64,000 bases of DNA, taken from the NCBI GenBank assembly GCA_963730305.1, contig CAVSRB010000002.1, forward strand, positions 434,001 through 498,000, written 5' to 3'. A program made the position numbers and the translations under genes. The DNA comes from CAMYMQ01 sp963730305 (GTDB lineage Bacteria > Pseudomonadota > Alphaproteobacteria > Bin65). Below the pieces are notes generated by a model. That model saw nothing but the letters and a program-made list of their open reading frames with translations. It made no database searches and was not told the DNA's origin. Shown piece by piece: positions 34,049 through 41,923 of this stretch. Position 1 is the stretch's first letter. Each line of letters opens with the position of its first letter.

Positions 34049-34795
34049 GTGGTCGATTCACTCGGCTTTCGGATGAAGTTCGGCGCGATCGCGCCGTCGA
34101 CCAACACGTCGGTCCAGCCGGAATACGACGGCATGCGCCCCTACGGCGTGACCAACCATTTCTCGCGCATCCTGATCCCCGACGACCCGATCGAGAGCGA
34201 CGACGACTTCAACCAGTTGATGGACAACATCCGCGGCGCGCTGATGGACGCGATCGACCGGGTGATGACCTGCAGGCCGGACCGCGTGATCATGGGCATG
34301 TCGGCCGAGACCTTCTGGGACGGGCTCGAGGCGTCGAAGGGCTTCAAGGCCAACTGCGAGGCGCGCGCCGGGGTGCCGGTGGCGATGGGCTCCGAGGCCT
34401 GCCAGGAGGCGCTGCGCCGCTACGGCTCGATCAAGCGGATCGCCGTGATCACGCCCTACATGCCGGTCGGCGACGAGAACGTGCGCACCTTCTTCGAGGA
34501 CTGCGGCTTCGAGGTCGCCGCGATCAAGGGCTTCAAGTGCGCCAGCCCGATGCTGATCGCCCACGTCTCGGAGAAGGCGCTACGCGATGCCATCGTCGAG
34601 CTGAACGACCCGTCGGTGGAGGCGATCGTCCAGGTCGGGACCAACCTCGCCATGGCCCGGGTCGCCGCGATGGCGGAGTTCTGGCTCGACAAGCCGGTGA
34701 TCGCGATCAACACCGCGACCTACTGGTGGGCGCTGCGCCAGGCCGGGATCATGGACAAGGTCCACGGCTGGGGCTCGCTGCTCGTCGAGCATTGA
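34049..34795 (+). CDS. Maleate cis-trans isomerase/arylmalonate decarboxylase-family protein lacking the usual cysteines
   Basis: Protein of 248 residues, GTG start after GAGGAGGGC. The Asp/Glu-racemase-like fold is recognisable: KFGAIAPSTNTSVQPEYDGM at the start, then VGDENVRTFFEDCGFEVAAI and VGTNLAMARVA followed by KPVIAINTATYWWALRQAGI. In maleate isomerases two catalytic cysteines lie at positions that here read GMS (in VIMGMSAETFWDG) and VGTNL. Both seem replaced by Ser and Gly. It may therefore be a related lyase or isomerase rather than a standard NicE. The neighbour suggests a dicarboxylate substrate. Confidence 0.75.
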   Translation: MVDSLGFRMKFGAIAPSTNTSVQPEYDGMRPYGVTNHFSRILIPDDPIESDDDFNQLMDNIRGALMDAIDRVMTCRPDRVIMGMSAETFWDGLEASKGFKANCEARAGVPVAMGSEACQEALRRYGSIKRIAVITPYMPVGDENVRTFFEDCGFEVAAIKGFKCASPMLIAHVSEKALRDAIVELNDPSVEAIVQVGTNLAMARVAAMAEFWLDKPVIAINTATYWWALRQAGIMDKVHGWGSLLVEH

Positions 34796-34812
34796 GCGGG
34801 GGCGGGTAGCCG

Positions 34813-35222
34813 CTACCAGATGCGGTCGACGTCGAATAGCGTCGAAGGGCCCGGTCGGACGCTGGCGAGCGCCATGCTTTCGAGTTCCGCCTGTGCGGCC
34901 AGCATCCGGTCGAACGGGTCGCCGTGATGCGACGCGGCAGGCGCCGGCGTGCCAGCGCGTGGTCGTGCGTGACGCGACGGGCGTGATCTCCAGGCGCGCG
35001 AGGATCCCGTCGAATCGCTCGACGCAGTGCCGCCGCTGCAGGAAATCTTGCCCTTTCTCGCCTTGATCGCCGATTTCCCAGATGGTTGCGGCGCTGACGT
35101 GCAGGCTGTGCGACGTTCTCGGCAGCGTCGCATCCACGCGGCCTGGCAGACGCGGACGACCGGCCGGCCCACCAGACGAGCGTGTGCGTGTCGAGCAGCA
35201 GGCGCGTCGGTCGCTTTCCCAC
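34813..35222 (-). pseudogene. Decayed VapC-like PIN toxin with several frameshifts
   Basis: Pieces of a PIN-domain toxin appear in order in different frames. RLLLDTHTLVWWAG (start, with the first Asp) is in one; HVSAATIWEI and RFDGILARLEITPV are in a second; IKARKGKI and HHGDPFDRMLAAQAELESMA, ending FDVDRIW, are in a third. All parts of an ordinary ~130-residue VapC are present, but at least three frame changes are needed to join them. No single frame can make the toxin. It follows a Phd/VapB-like antitoxin that seems intact over its folded part. Confidence 0.75.
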
Positions 35223-35518
35223 TCCTTCAGCTCTTCTTCGTCCAGCGGCGCGAAGAACTCGTCCGGAATGTCGGCCAGGTCCGGCATGCAGCCATAACCC
35301 CGCTTCTTCGCCCGCTCGTATTGCTCTATCGTCTCGAACGGTGGCGGTACCTCCGCGAAGCCGGGGCCCGTGCCGATATCGACCTCGGCGCGCTCCACCG
35401 GCACCAGCTTGACCACCGGCTGCTTGCCCCGGGCGATGACGATCTCCTCGCCGGCGAGCGCCCGCTCGATCAGCTTGGAGAGGTTGGTCTTGGCCTTGTG
35501 GATCGTGATCGTCGCCAT
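35210..35518 (-). CDS. Phd/YefM-VapB-type antitoxin (reads on past its normal end)
   Basis: The first ~45 residues, MATITIHKAKTNLSKLIERA then GEEIVIARGKQPVVKLVP, are a classic Phd/YefM antitoxin DNA-binding domain. The toxin-binding tail follows (PDLADIPDEFFAPLDEEELK, ending EW near residue 100). A stop would be expected here, but the frame continues into the toxin region to 34580, so an indel near 35215 has probably removed the native end. A palindrome pair upstream looks like its autoregulatory operator. Confidence 0.7.
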
Positions 35519-35528
35519 GTCAGACTCT

Positions 35529-35562
35529 TGGCTAAGCTAGGAAATAATTTTAGCTAAGCTAA
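35529..35562. promoter_or_regulatory. Antitoxin operator: paired TAGCTAAGCTA palindromes
   Basis: GGCTAAGCTAG (35530-35540) and TAGCTAAGCTA (35551-35561) share GCTAAGCTA, 22 bases apart, two helical turns. The second is a perfect palindrome about its central A. The AT-rich spacer holds a likely minus-strand promoter. This is the usual layout for Phd-type autoregulation. Confidence 0.65.
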
Positions 35563-35648
35563 GATGGGCAACGATCAAAAATCAAGCGAAATGAATGAGG
35601 TAGAGTTCAGCTGGCCTGCCCTACGGCGCCCCGCGCCGCGCCACGCCC

Positions 35649-36542
35649 TCACCCCGCGCCGGTGTCGTAGCGGAAGGCGTCACCGTTGCGCTCGACCCGG
35701 CCGACGGTCGGGGTCGGGATGTGGGCGCCGAGCATCAGCGTGTCGGTCTCCGCGATCGCGTCGATCAGCTTGATCCGGGTCGCGGCCGACTGGGCCGGGT
35801 CCTCGCAGAAGCGGCTCGAATGCTGGGGCGCGCCGAGCTGGGCGACCGTGTGCATGACGTCGCCGATCAGCACGGCGCGGCCGCGCGGGTCCTGCACCTG
35901 GATGACGACGTTGCCCGGCGTGTGGCCGGGTGCGGGCTCCAGCCAGATGCCGTCCTCGATCTGGTGGTCGCTGTCGACCAGCACGGCGCGGCCGGCCTCG
36001 ACCACCGGCAGCACGCTGTCGTCGTACGAGCCGTGGTTGAGCGGGGGCGCCCCGGCGGCGGCGATCGCCTTGGCCTCGGCCTCCCAGTGCTCGTATTCGG
36101 TTCGGGCGAACAGGTAGCGCGCGTTGGGGAAGGTCGGCACCCAGCGGCCGTCGACCTTGCGCGTGTTCCAGCCGACGTGGTCGGCGTGGAGATGGGTGCA
36201 GGTGACGATGTCGATGTCCTCGGGCGCGACGCCGAGCGCGCGGAGGTTGTCGAGCCACGGGCCCTGGCGCCGGTGCCACGGCGGCCGGTCCTCCCGGTCC
36301 TTGTCATTGCCGATGCAGGCGTCGACCAGGATGGTGTGGCGCGGGGTCCGCACCAGGAAGCTCTGGAAGCCCATGATCAACTGGTCGGTGCCGGCTTCGA
36401 CGAAATTCGGTTGCAGCCAGTCGGCGTTGGCGGCGATCAGGTCGGGCGGGGCGTCGGGCACCAGGTAGTCGAGCGCCGCGAACGGTCCCTCCATGTCGAC
36501 CACGCGGTCGATCCGGATGTCGCCGATCTGTTGTGTCTTCAT
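35649..36542 (-). CDS. MBL-fold metallo-hydrolase (lactonase-like)
   Basis: Protein of 297 residues. Metal motif THLHADHVGWN near residue 115, then GHTPGNVVIQV (third His), LIGDVMHT (bridging Asp) and LGAHIPTPTVG (final His). The pattern is that of AHL-lactonase-like and related cytosolic MBL hydrolases with two metals. No signal peptide. It is followed closely by the lipoprotein gene but is transcribed from its own side; substrate unknown. Confidence 0.88.
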   Translation of the reverse strand: MKTQQIGDIRIDRVVDMEGPFAALDYLVPDAPPDLIAANADWLQPNFVEAGTDQLIMGFQSFLVRTPRHTILVDACIGNDKDREDRPPWHRRQGPWLDNLRALGVAPEDIDIVTCTHLHADHVGWNTRKVDGRWVPTFPNARYLFARTEYEHWEAEAKAIAAAGAPPLNHGSYDDSVLPVVEAGRAVLVDSDHQIEDGIWLEPAPGHTPGNVVIQVQDPRGRAVLIGDVMHTVAQLGAPQHSSRFCEDPAQSAATRIKLIDAIAETDTLMLGAHIPTPTVGRVERNGDAFRYDTGAG

Positions 36543-36572
36543 CGCCGTTTCGCGCTCGTCTTGTCGGGTGGG

Positions 36573-37073
36573 TCAGTTGTCGGGCAGGCCGCGCTTGCGC
36601 CGTTCGGCCAGGATCAGTTTGCGCACGGCGAGCTGGACCTTGCGCCACCGGTCCTGGTCCTCGGCCCGAATGCGGACCTTGACGCCGTCTGTCACCGTGA
36701 TGGTGCGGTCGCCCCAGCCCACGACCAGGGTCTCGACCGCGCGGCGCAGGCCCGGCTTCTGCTCGGTCTTCTCGATCGTGTCGATGCGGTTCTCGCGCAA
36801 GGCGCGCCACAGCGCGTCGAGCTGGGCGGCGGCCGGCTTGAAGGTGAAGCGGACCAGGTTGGCGCCGCTGGTGTCGCGATAGCTGGCCTTGGTCGCGGTG
36901 ATGGCGAGCGCCCCGGTCACGTCCGCCGGGGCGAGGTTCCAGCTATAGCGGACGGTGAGGTCGGCCGGCCGCTTCTCGGGCAGCCCGTCGTCGCCGCACG
37001 CGGCCAGGGTCAGGGCCACGGCGGCCAGCAGCACGGCGCAACGGCGGAGCGGGACGCGGCGTGGCGGGGTCAT
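36573..37073 (-). CDS. Hypothetical lipoprotein
   Basis: Protein of 166 residues with a lipoprotein signal (LLAAVALTLAAC, lipobox LAAC) and a mature domain rich in basic residues and beta-strand pattern (LTVRYSWNLAPADVTGALAI, TLVVGWGDRTITVTDGVKV). I recognise no family. It ends 31 bases before the MBL start on the same strand, so the two may be cotranscribed. Confidence 0.65.
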   Translation of the reverse strand: MTPPRRVPLRRCAVLLAAVALTLAACGDDGLPEKRPADLTVRYSWNLAPADVTGALAITATKASYRDTSGANLVRFTFKPAAAQLDALWRALRENRIDTIEKTEQKPGLRRAVETLVVGWGDRTITVTDGVKVRIRAEDQDRWRKVQLAVRKLILAERRKRGLPDN

Positions 37074-37143
37074 CGGCCTCGTGCGTTGGGGCGGCGGGGC
37101 GCGGCTCGGGCAGCCGCCGGCGTCGAGCGGTGGCGACGCCGGG

Positions 37144-37851
37144 TCACTCGGCGGCCGAGGCGGCCTGCGCCGGGGTCAGCCGCTCGATCACTTCGTCGGT
37201 GGTCATGACGTCGGCGAAGGTGATCGACAGGCTGGTCAGGCTGGCGTTGTGGATCGCGTCGGTGTAGCTGGCGTTGCCGTCGGACACCATGATCACGTTG
37301 AAGTTGCGCATCATCGCGTCGCGCGCGCTCGATTCGCAGCAGACGTTGGTCAGCGTGCCGGTGATGACGACGTTCTCGATGCCGCGGGCGCGCAGCCGCG
37401 CCTCGATGTCCGACGCGCCGGGCAGGAAGGCGCTGAACCGGGTCTTGACCACCTGCATGTCGTCCGACCGGACGTCGAGCTCGGGCCACAGGGCGTGGCC
37501 CTCGGCGCCCTCCTTGAGCTGGTCGAGCACCTTCTGGGCGTGGCCCGGGGCGTAGGTGCCGCCGAAGAAGGAACCCCATTCCTGCAGGATGTCGTCGGTG
37601 AACGTGTTGTAGACCCAGGCGACGGTGCCGCCGGCCGCGCGCAGGGCGTCGGCCAGCCGGTTGATGTTGGGCACGATCGCGCGGGCGACCGGCACCTCCG
37701 ACGGCAGGCCCTGCTTCATGAAGGCGACCTGCATGTCGATCACGACCAGCGCGGTCTTGGCCGCGTCGATGGTGTCGAACAGGTGCAGCTTGCCGCCGCG
37801 CCGCTCCTTGATCCGCTCGATGGCGTCCGGATGGAGTTCCGTCTTGTGCAT
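37144..37851 (-). CDS. Isochorismatase-family cysteine hydrolase (RutB/ureidoacrylate-hydrolase-like)
   Basis: Protein of 235 residues with Asp in TALVVIDMQVAFM, Lys in MQVVKTRFSAFLPG and the nucleophile in VVITGTLTNVCCESSARDAM. The double Cys and the SSARDAM helix are typical of ureidoacrylate amidohydrolase/biuret hydrolase relatives, which cut amide or ureido bonds. Neighbouring genes do not include the rest of a rut pathway. Monocistronic as far as can be seen. Confidence 0.85.
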   Translation of the reverse strand: MHKTELHPDAIERIKERRGGKLHLFDTIDAAKTALVVIDMQVAFMKQGLPSEVPVARAIVPNINRLADALRAAGGTVAWVYNTFTDDILQEWGSFFGGTYAPGHAQKVLDQLKEGAEGHALWPELDVRSDDMQVVKTRFSAFLPGASDIEARLRARGIENVVITGTLTNVCCESSARDAMMRNFNVIMVSDGNASYTDAIHNASLTSLSITFADVMTTDEVIERLTPAQAASAAE

Positions 37852-37913
37852 GCCCGTGCTCCTGCGTGACTTGGTGCTTCAGTCTATACGAAGGGACTCT
37901 AGCCCAAGTGGGC

Positions 37914-38793
37914 CTATCCCAGCTCGGCCCATTTCTTCTCGAATTCCCACACCTGCTCGAAGCCCATCAGGCGGCTGAACGCCTTGAAGTCGTATAGCTC
38001 GACCGGCGCGCCGACGCTCGATCCGGTCTCCTTGATGTGGCCGAACAAGGACCGCATCGCCGCGCCGGCGGCGAGAAAGCCCGCCACCGGGAAGATCGCC
38101 ATGCTGTAGCCCAGCGCCTTGAGGTCGTCCTTGGATAGCACCGGGGTCGAGCCGCCCTCGACCATGTTGGCGATCAGCGGCAGGCCGGCGAAGGTCGCGC
38201 CGACCTTGCGCATCTCGTCTTCCGACTCCGGCGATTCGATGAAGATGATGTCGGCGCCGGCCTCGGCGAAGGCTTCGCCGCGCTTGAGCGCCTCGTCGAG
38301 CCCGTAGAGGCCGCGCGCGTCGGTCCGCGCCATGATCAGGAAGTCCTGCGAGTCGCGGCTGGCGACGGCGACCTTGATCTTGGCCACGGCGTCCTCGATC
38401 GGGATCACCCGGCGGCCCGGCGTGTGGCCGCACTTCTTGGGGAACTCCTGGTCCTCGAGCTGGATCACGGCCGGCCCCCGCGCGCTCGTAGCCGCGCACC
38501 GTGTTCTCGACGTTGAGCAGCCCGCCGTAGCCGGTGTCGCCGTCGGCGATCAGCGGGGTCGACGTGATCTGGCAGATCCGGGTGACCCGGTCGAGCATGT
38601 CGGTGTAGGTCGCCAGCCCCGCGTCGGGCACGCCGAGGTATGACGCGACCGTGCCGTAGCCGGTCATGTAGAGCGCGTCGAAGCCCATCGTGTCGGCGAG
38701 CCGCGCCGAGATCATCTCGAACACGCCGGGGGCCGATATCCACTCCCTGTTCCGGATCTTGGCGGCGAGGTCGCGGTTGGCGGTCGAAGCCAT
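37914..38793 (-). pseudogene. Isocitrate lyase/PEP mutase-family lyase, single-base frameshift
   Basis: The N-terminal part, MASTANRDLAAKIRNREWIS through DGDTGYGGLLNVENTVRGYE, changes frame near 38468-38476 and continues as VIQLEDQEFPKKCGHTPGRR to the end at 37914. Removing one G from GCCGGCCGTG restores ERAGAAVIQLEDQ and a full protein of about 293 residues. The KKCGH motif (catalytic Cys) and the EDQ metal region are intact. Family members cleave 2,3-disubstituted malates such as 2-methylisocitrate or dimethylmalate. Pseudogene or insertion error is undecided. Confidence 0.85.
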
Positions 38794-38918
38794 GGTGTTC
38801 CTGGTGCCTGCTGGTCGGACGGGTGGCGAGCGTCGCCGCCGAAGGGCTTCTATAGCATGGCCGGATCGCCGCGCGGAACGATCCCCGGCGCAACGAACCC
38901 GTGCGGCTTTGCGCAGGG

Positions 38919-39905
38919 TCAGGTCGCGGGCGGCGTGTAGATGCCTCGGTTCGCCGCCTTCATCACGGCCAGCGCGAGGATCGCGTCGATCGTCGGCGTC
39001 TCGATCCCGGCGATGTCGCCCATCTCGGCGATGGCGCGGACGATCGAGTCGATCTCGACCGGGCGGCCCTTGTCGTAGTCCTGGAGCATCGACGTCCGGA
39101 AGCCGACCATGCCGCCGCCCATGTCGATCCGCTCGTCGGCGGAGACCCCCGGATCGAGCCCGAAGTGGCGGCCGACCACGTCGGCCTCCTCGAACATCCG
39201 GCGCATCACCGCGCGGACGTCCGGGTCGTTGGCGAGCTGGTCGTTGGTGCCCTCGGTCAGCATGCTGACCGGCGCGTAGTTCATGTTGCCGAGCAGCTTG
39301 AGCCAGACTTCCTGCTGGATGTTGGTGGTCAGTTCGCCGCCGACCCCGGCCGCGACCATCGCGTCGACCAGCGCCTTGGCCCGGTCGGACGCGCTGCCGT
39401 CGGGCTCGCCGACGATCCAGCGGTTCTGGCTGTTGTGGACGACCAGCCCCGGCTCGGGCACCGAGCAGGCGATGTGGAGGACGCAGCCGAGCACCCGCGA
39501 CGACGGGATCGCCCGGGCCAGCGAGCCGTCGGGGTCGACCGCCTCGAGCCGAAGCCCGTCATGGCCGGCGAAGCCGTCGAAGAACCACCAGGGCACGCCG
39601 TTCATCGCCGTCACCACGGTCGTCTCCGGCCCGATCAGCGGCGCGATCGTCTTGGCGACGCCGGGCAGGGCCGGCGCCTTGACCGAGACGAAGACGTAGT
39701 CCTGGACCGGCAGCTCGGCGGGGTCGTCGGTGGCCTCGACCCGGGCGGTCAGCCGTTCGCCCTGGTAGTCGAGGCGGAGGCCGTCGGCGCGGATCGCGTC
39801 CAGGTGGGGGCCGCGCGCGACGATGCTGACGTCCTGGCCGGCCCGCGCCAGCTGCACGGCGGCGAAGCCGCCGATGGCGCCGGCGCCGAATACGCAAATC
39901 TTCAT
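38919..39905 (-). CDS. 2-dehydropantoate 2-reductase-family ketoacid reductase (PanE/ApbA)
   Basis: Protein of 328 residues. It has an N-terminal dinucleotide fold (KICVFGAGAIGGFAAVQLAR), a VKAPALPGVAKTI segment with the catalytic Lys region further on (QEVWLKLLGNMNYAPVSML), and the C-terminal helical domain RTSMLQDYDKGRPVEIDSIV that supplies the catalytic Glu. Enzymes of this family reduce 2-ketoacids with NADPH. Beside ICL-like and aldolase genes it may be a catabolic 2-ketoacid reductase rather than part of pantothenate synthesis. Confidence 0.88.
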   Translation of the reverse strand: MKICVFGAGAIGGFAAVQLARAGQDVSIVARGPHLDAIRADGLRLDYQGERLTARVEATDDPAELPVQDYVFVSVKAPALPGVAKTIAPLIGPETTVVTAMNGVPWWFFDGFAGHDGLRLEAVDPDGSLARAIPSSRVLGCVLHIACSVPEPGLVVHNSQNRWIVGEPDGSASDRAKALVDAMVAAGVGGELTTNIQQEVWLKLLGNMNYAPVSMLTEGTNDQLANDPDVRAVMRRMFEEADVVGRHFGLDPGVSADERIDMGGGMVGFRTSMLQDYDKGRPVEIDSIVRAIAEMGDIAGIETPTIDAILALAVMKAANRGIYTPPAT

Positions 39906-40006
39906 GGCACCCGTTTTTGGTGGGGCTGCTATACGGATGCGCGGTTTTGCAACGCGCCCGGAGCGGGTATCATGTTTGAAATCGAAACGAAAGCTGCGAA
40001 GGCGCC

Positions 40007-40795
40007 ATGAGCACGATCACGATGGATATGCCGACCAAGGCCGGCGCGACCCCGATGACCGACGAGGAGCGGGAGCTGCGGGTCAAGCTGGCGGCCTGTT
40101 ACCGGATCTTCGACCACATCGGCTGGTCGCTGATGATCTTCAACCACATCACCGTGCGGGTGCCCGGGCCCGAGCACCACTTCCTGATCAACCCCTACGG
40201 GCTGCGCTACGACGAGGTGACCGCGTCGAACCTGGTCAAGATCGACGTCGAGGGGAACAAGATCGAAAACACGCCCTGGGGGGTGAACCGGGCCGGCTTC
40301 GTCATCCACAGCGCGATCCATCGCGAGGTGCCCGAGGCGATGTGCGTGATGCACACCCACACCCGCGAGGGGCTGGCGGTCGCCTCGAAGAAGCAGGGGC
40401 TGACCAACAACAACTTCTATTCGGCGATGATCTACGACCACGTCGCCTACCACGACTTCGAGGGCGTCACGACCCGCGAGGACGAGCAGAAGCGCATGCT
40501 CGCCTCGATGGGCACCAAGCCGATTGCGATCCTGCGCAACCACGGCCTGCTCGTGCATGGCCGCACGGTCGAGGAGGCGTTCGCCCGGATGTGGACCCTG
40601 CAGCTCGCCTGCGAGGCGCAGGTCACGATCGAATTGATGGGCGGCGAGGCGATCGAGGTCAGCCGCGAGGCGACCGACGAATCGACCCGCGTCGGCGGGC
40701 TGTTCGGCAACCAGACCGACGGCAGCGCCGGCCTGGAGATGTTCGAGGCCATGCAGCGGGTGATCGACGCCAAGGACCCGAGCTACCGGAACTGA
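40007..40795 (+). CDS. Class II aldolase/adducin-domain protein
   Basis: Protein of 262 residues. Zinc histidines are in CVMHTHTREGLA and LRNHGLLVHG. The substrate-phosphate region is represented by FNHITVRVPGPEHHFLINPY, and an acidic catalytic residue may lie in YHDFEG. Family members are sugar-phosphate aldolases, decarboxylases or adducin-like proteins; this long form with an N-terminal E/D-rich helix is common in catabolic operons. Divergent from the PanE-like gene. Confidence 0.88.
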   Translation: MSTITMDMPTKAGATPMTDEERELRVKLAACYRIFDHIGWSLMIFNHITVRVPGPEHHFLINPYGLRYDEVTASNLVKIDVEGNKIENTPWGVNRAGFVIHSAIHREVPEAMCVMHTHTREGLAVASKKQGLTNNNFYSAMIYDHVAYHDFEGVTTREDEQKRMLASMGTKPIAILRNHGLLVHGRTVEEAFARMWTLQLACEAQVTIELMGGEAIEVSREATDESTRVGGLFGNQTDGSAGLEMFEAMQRVIDAKDPSYRN

Positions 40796-40828
40796 CGGAC
40801 GCCGCCCCGGCCCGGCCGACGGTCCGGG

Positions 40829-41224
40829 TCAGGCGTAGCCCAGGATCATCGAGATCAGCCGGCCGGGGAGCAGCGCGCCCAGGCCGGCGCCGATGACGCC
40901 GACGAACACGCCGACCATGAAGCGGGCGTGGAGCCGGCGTCGGCCGGTGCGGATCGCCCAGATCGCGACCGCCAGCGAGAGCACCGTCCACGCGGACAGC
41001 AGGTGGATCACGCTCCAGTTCCCCTTGCCGGCGATCCCGGTGATCCAGAACGACCCCACAGCGACCACCAGCATCAGCGCGGCCCAGCACCGGCCGAGCG
41101 CGCGGTGCAGGCCCGTGCCCTTGGGCAGGAGCAGCACCGTCGCCCCCAGGCCGAGCGCGACCAGCGCGGCAACGAGGTGGACCTGGACGTGGGCTGTTTC
41201 TGCAAAATAGGGGGCGAGCGACAC
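40829..41224 (-). CDS. DUF2306-family membrane protein
   Basis: Protein of 131 residues, GTG start at 41224, with four membrane helices and the DUF2306 pattern: HVQVHLVAALVALGLGATVL, LPKGTGLHRALGRCWAALML, then RRRLHARFMVGVFVGVIGAG. The conserved H-R-x-x-G-R segment is visible. Function unknown. Divergent from the TetR gene with a shared operator region, so it is probably the regulator's target. Confidence 0.85.
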   Translation of the reverse strand: MSLAPYFAETAHVQVHLVAALVALGLGATVLLLPKGTGLHRALGRCWAALMLVVAVGSFWITGIAGKGNWSVIHLLSAWTVLSLAVAIWAIRTGRRRLHARFMVGVFVGVIGAGLGALLPGRLISMILGYA

Positions 41225-41226
41225 CG

Positions 41227-41294
41227 TTGACCTGCCTGATGGTCGGTTTATGTTGTCACTGTCAACATAGGGGCGAAGTTGTCAGTGTCAACAT
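41227..41294. promoter_or_regulatory. Divergent promoters with duplicated TetR operator
   Basis: Two copies of GTTGTCA-C/G-TGTCAACAT lie at 41252-41268 and 41278-41294, 26 bases apart, each nearly palindromic. Plus strand: TTGACC (41227-41232), 16-base spacer, TATGTT (41249-41254). Minus strand: TTGACA (41291-41286), 16-base spacer, TATGTT (41269-41264). Copy 1 covers both -10 elements, so one repressor could silence both genes. Confidence 0.7.
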
Positions 41295-41923
41295 CGAAAT
41301 CGGATAGCGCCTACCACCACGGCGACTTGAAGGCTGCGCTGGTCGAGGCGGCCCGCGCGCTGGTCGAGGAGAGCGGGCCTGCCAAGGTCAGCCTGCGCGA
41401 AGCCGCGCGCCGGGCGGGCGTGTCCCACAACGCCCCCTACCGCCACTTCGCCAGTCGCGAGGCGCTGCTCGCCGCGGTCGCCCGGGAAGGCTTCGCCGAG
41501 TTCGCCGAGGCGCTCGCCGCCGCGGGGCGGGCGGCCGGGCGGGCAGGCGGGCGCGATGCGGCGCTGATCGCCCAGGGAATCGCTTACGTCCGCTTCGCCC
41601 TCGACAATCCGGGCCTGCACCGGCTGATGTTCTCCAACGCGATCGACCGCGGTGCCTTCCCCGAGCTGGCGGCGGCGGCTGGCGCGGCCTTCGAGGTGCT
41701 GCGCGGCGAGATCGCCGGCTCGGCAGACGGGGGCTGGCGGCGGACGGGCGGCGCGGCGGAAGGAAACACCGCCGGCCGCGGCGACGGCTTCGCGGCGCTG
41801 CGTGCCTGGGCCATGGTCCACGGCCTGGCCCAACTGTTACTCGACGGCGAGCTGCCCAGGCGGTCGGAGCGCTGGTCCAGCCCGGAGGCGCTCGTGCAGG
41901 CGGTGCTCACTGGCGACATCTAG
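41279..41923 (+). CDS. TetR-family regulator (WHG-type C-terminal domain)
   Basis: Protein of 214 residues. The helix-turn-helix VSLREAARRAGVSHNAPYRH is at about residues 37-56. The C-terminal region with AYVRFALDNPGLHRLMFS is the TetR_C_33/WHG type. Start is TTG at 41279 after AGGGG; GTG at 41285 is an alternative. The start overlaps operator copy 2, implying autorepression. The neighbour DUF2306 gene is the probable partner. Confidence 0.88.
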   Translation: MSVSTSKSDSAYHHGDLKAALVEAARALVEESGPAKVSLREAARRAGVSHNAPYRHFASREALLAAVAREGFAEFAEALAAAGRAAGRAGGRDAALIAQGIAYVRFALDNPGLHRLMFSNAIDRGAFPELAAAAGAAFEVLRGEIAGSADGGWRRTGGAAEGNTAGRGDGFAALRAWAMVHGLAQLLLDGELPRRSERWSSPEALVQAVLTGDI

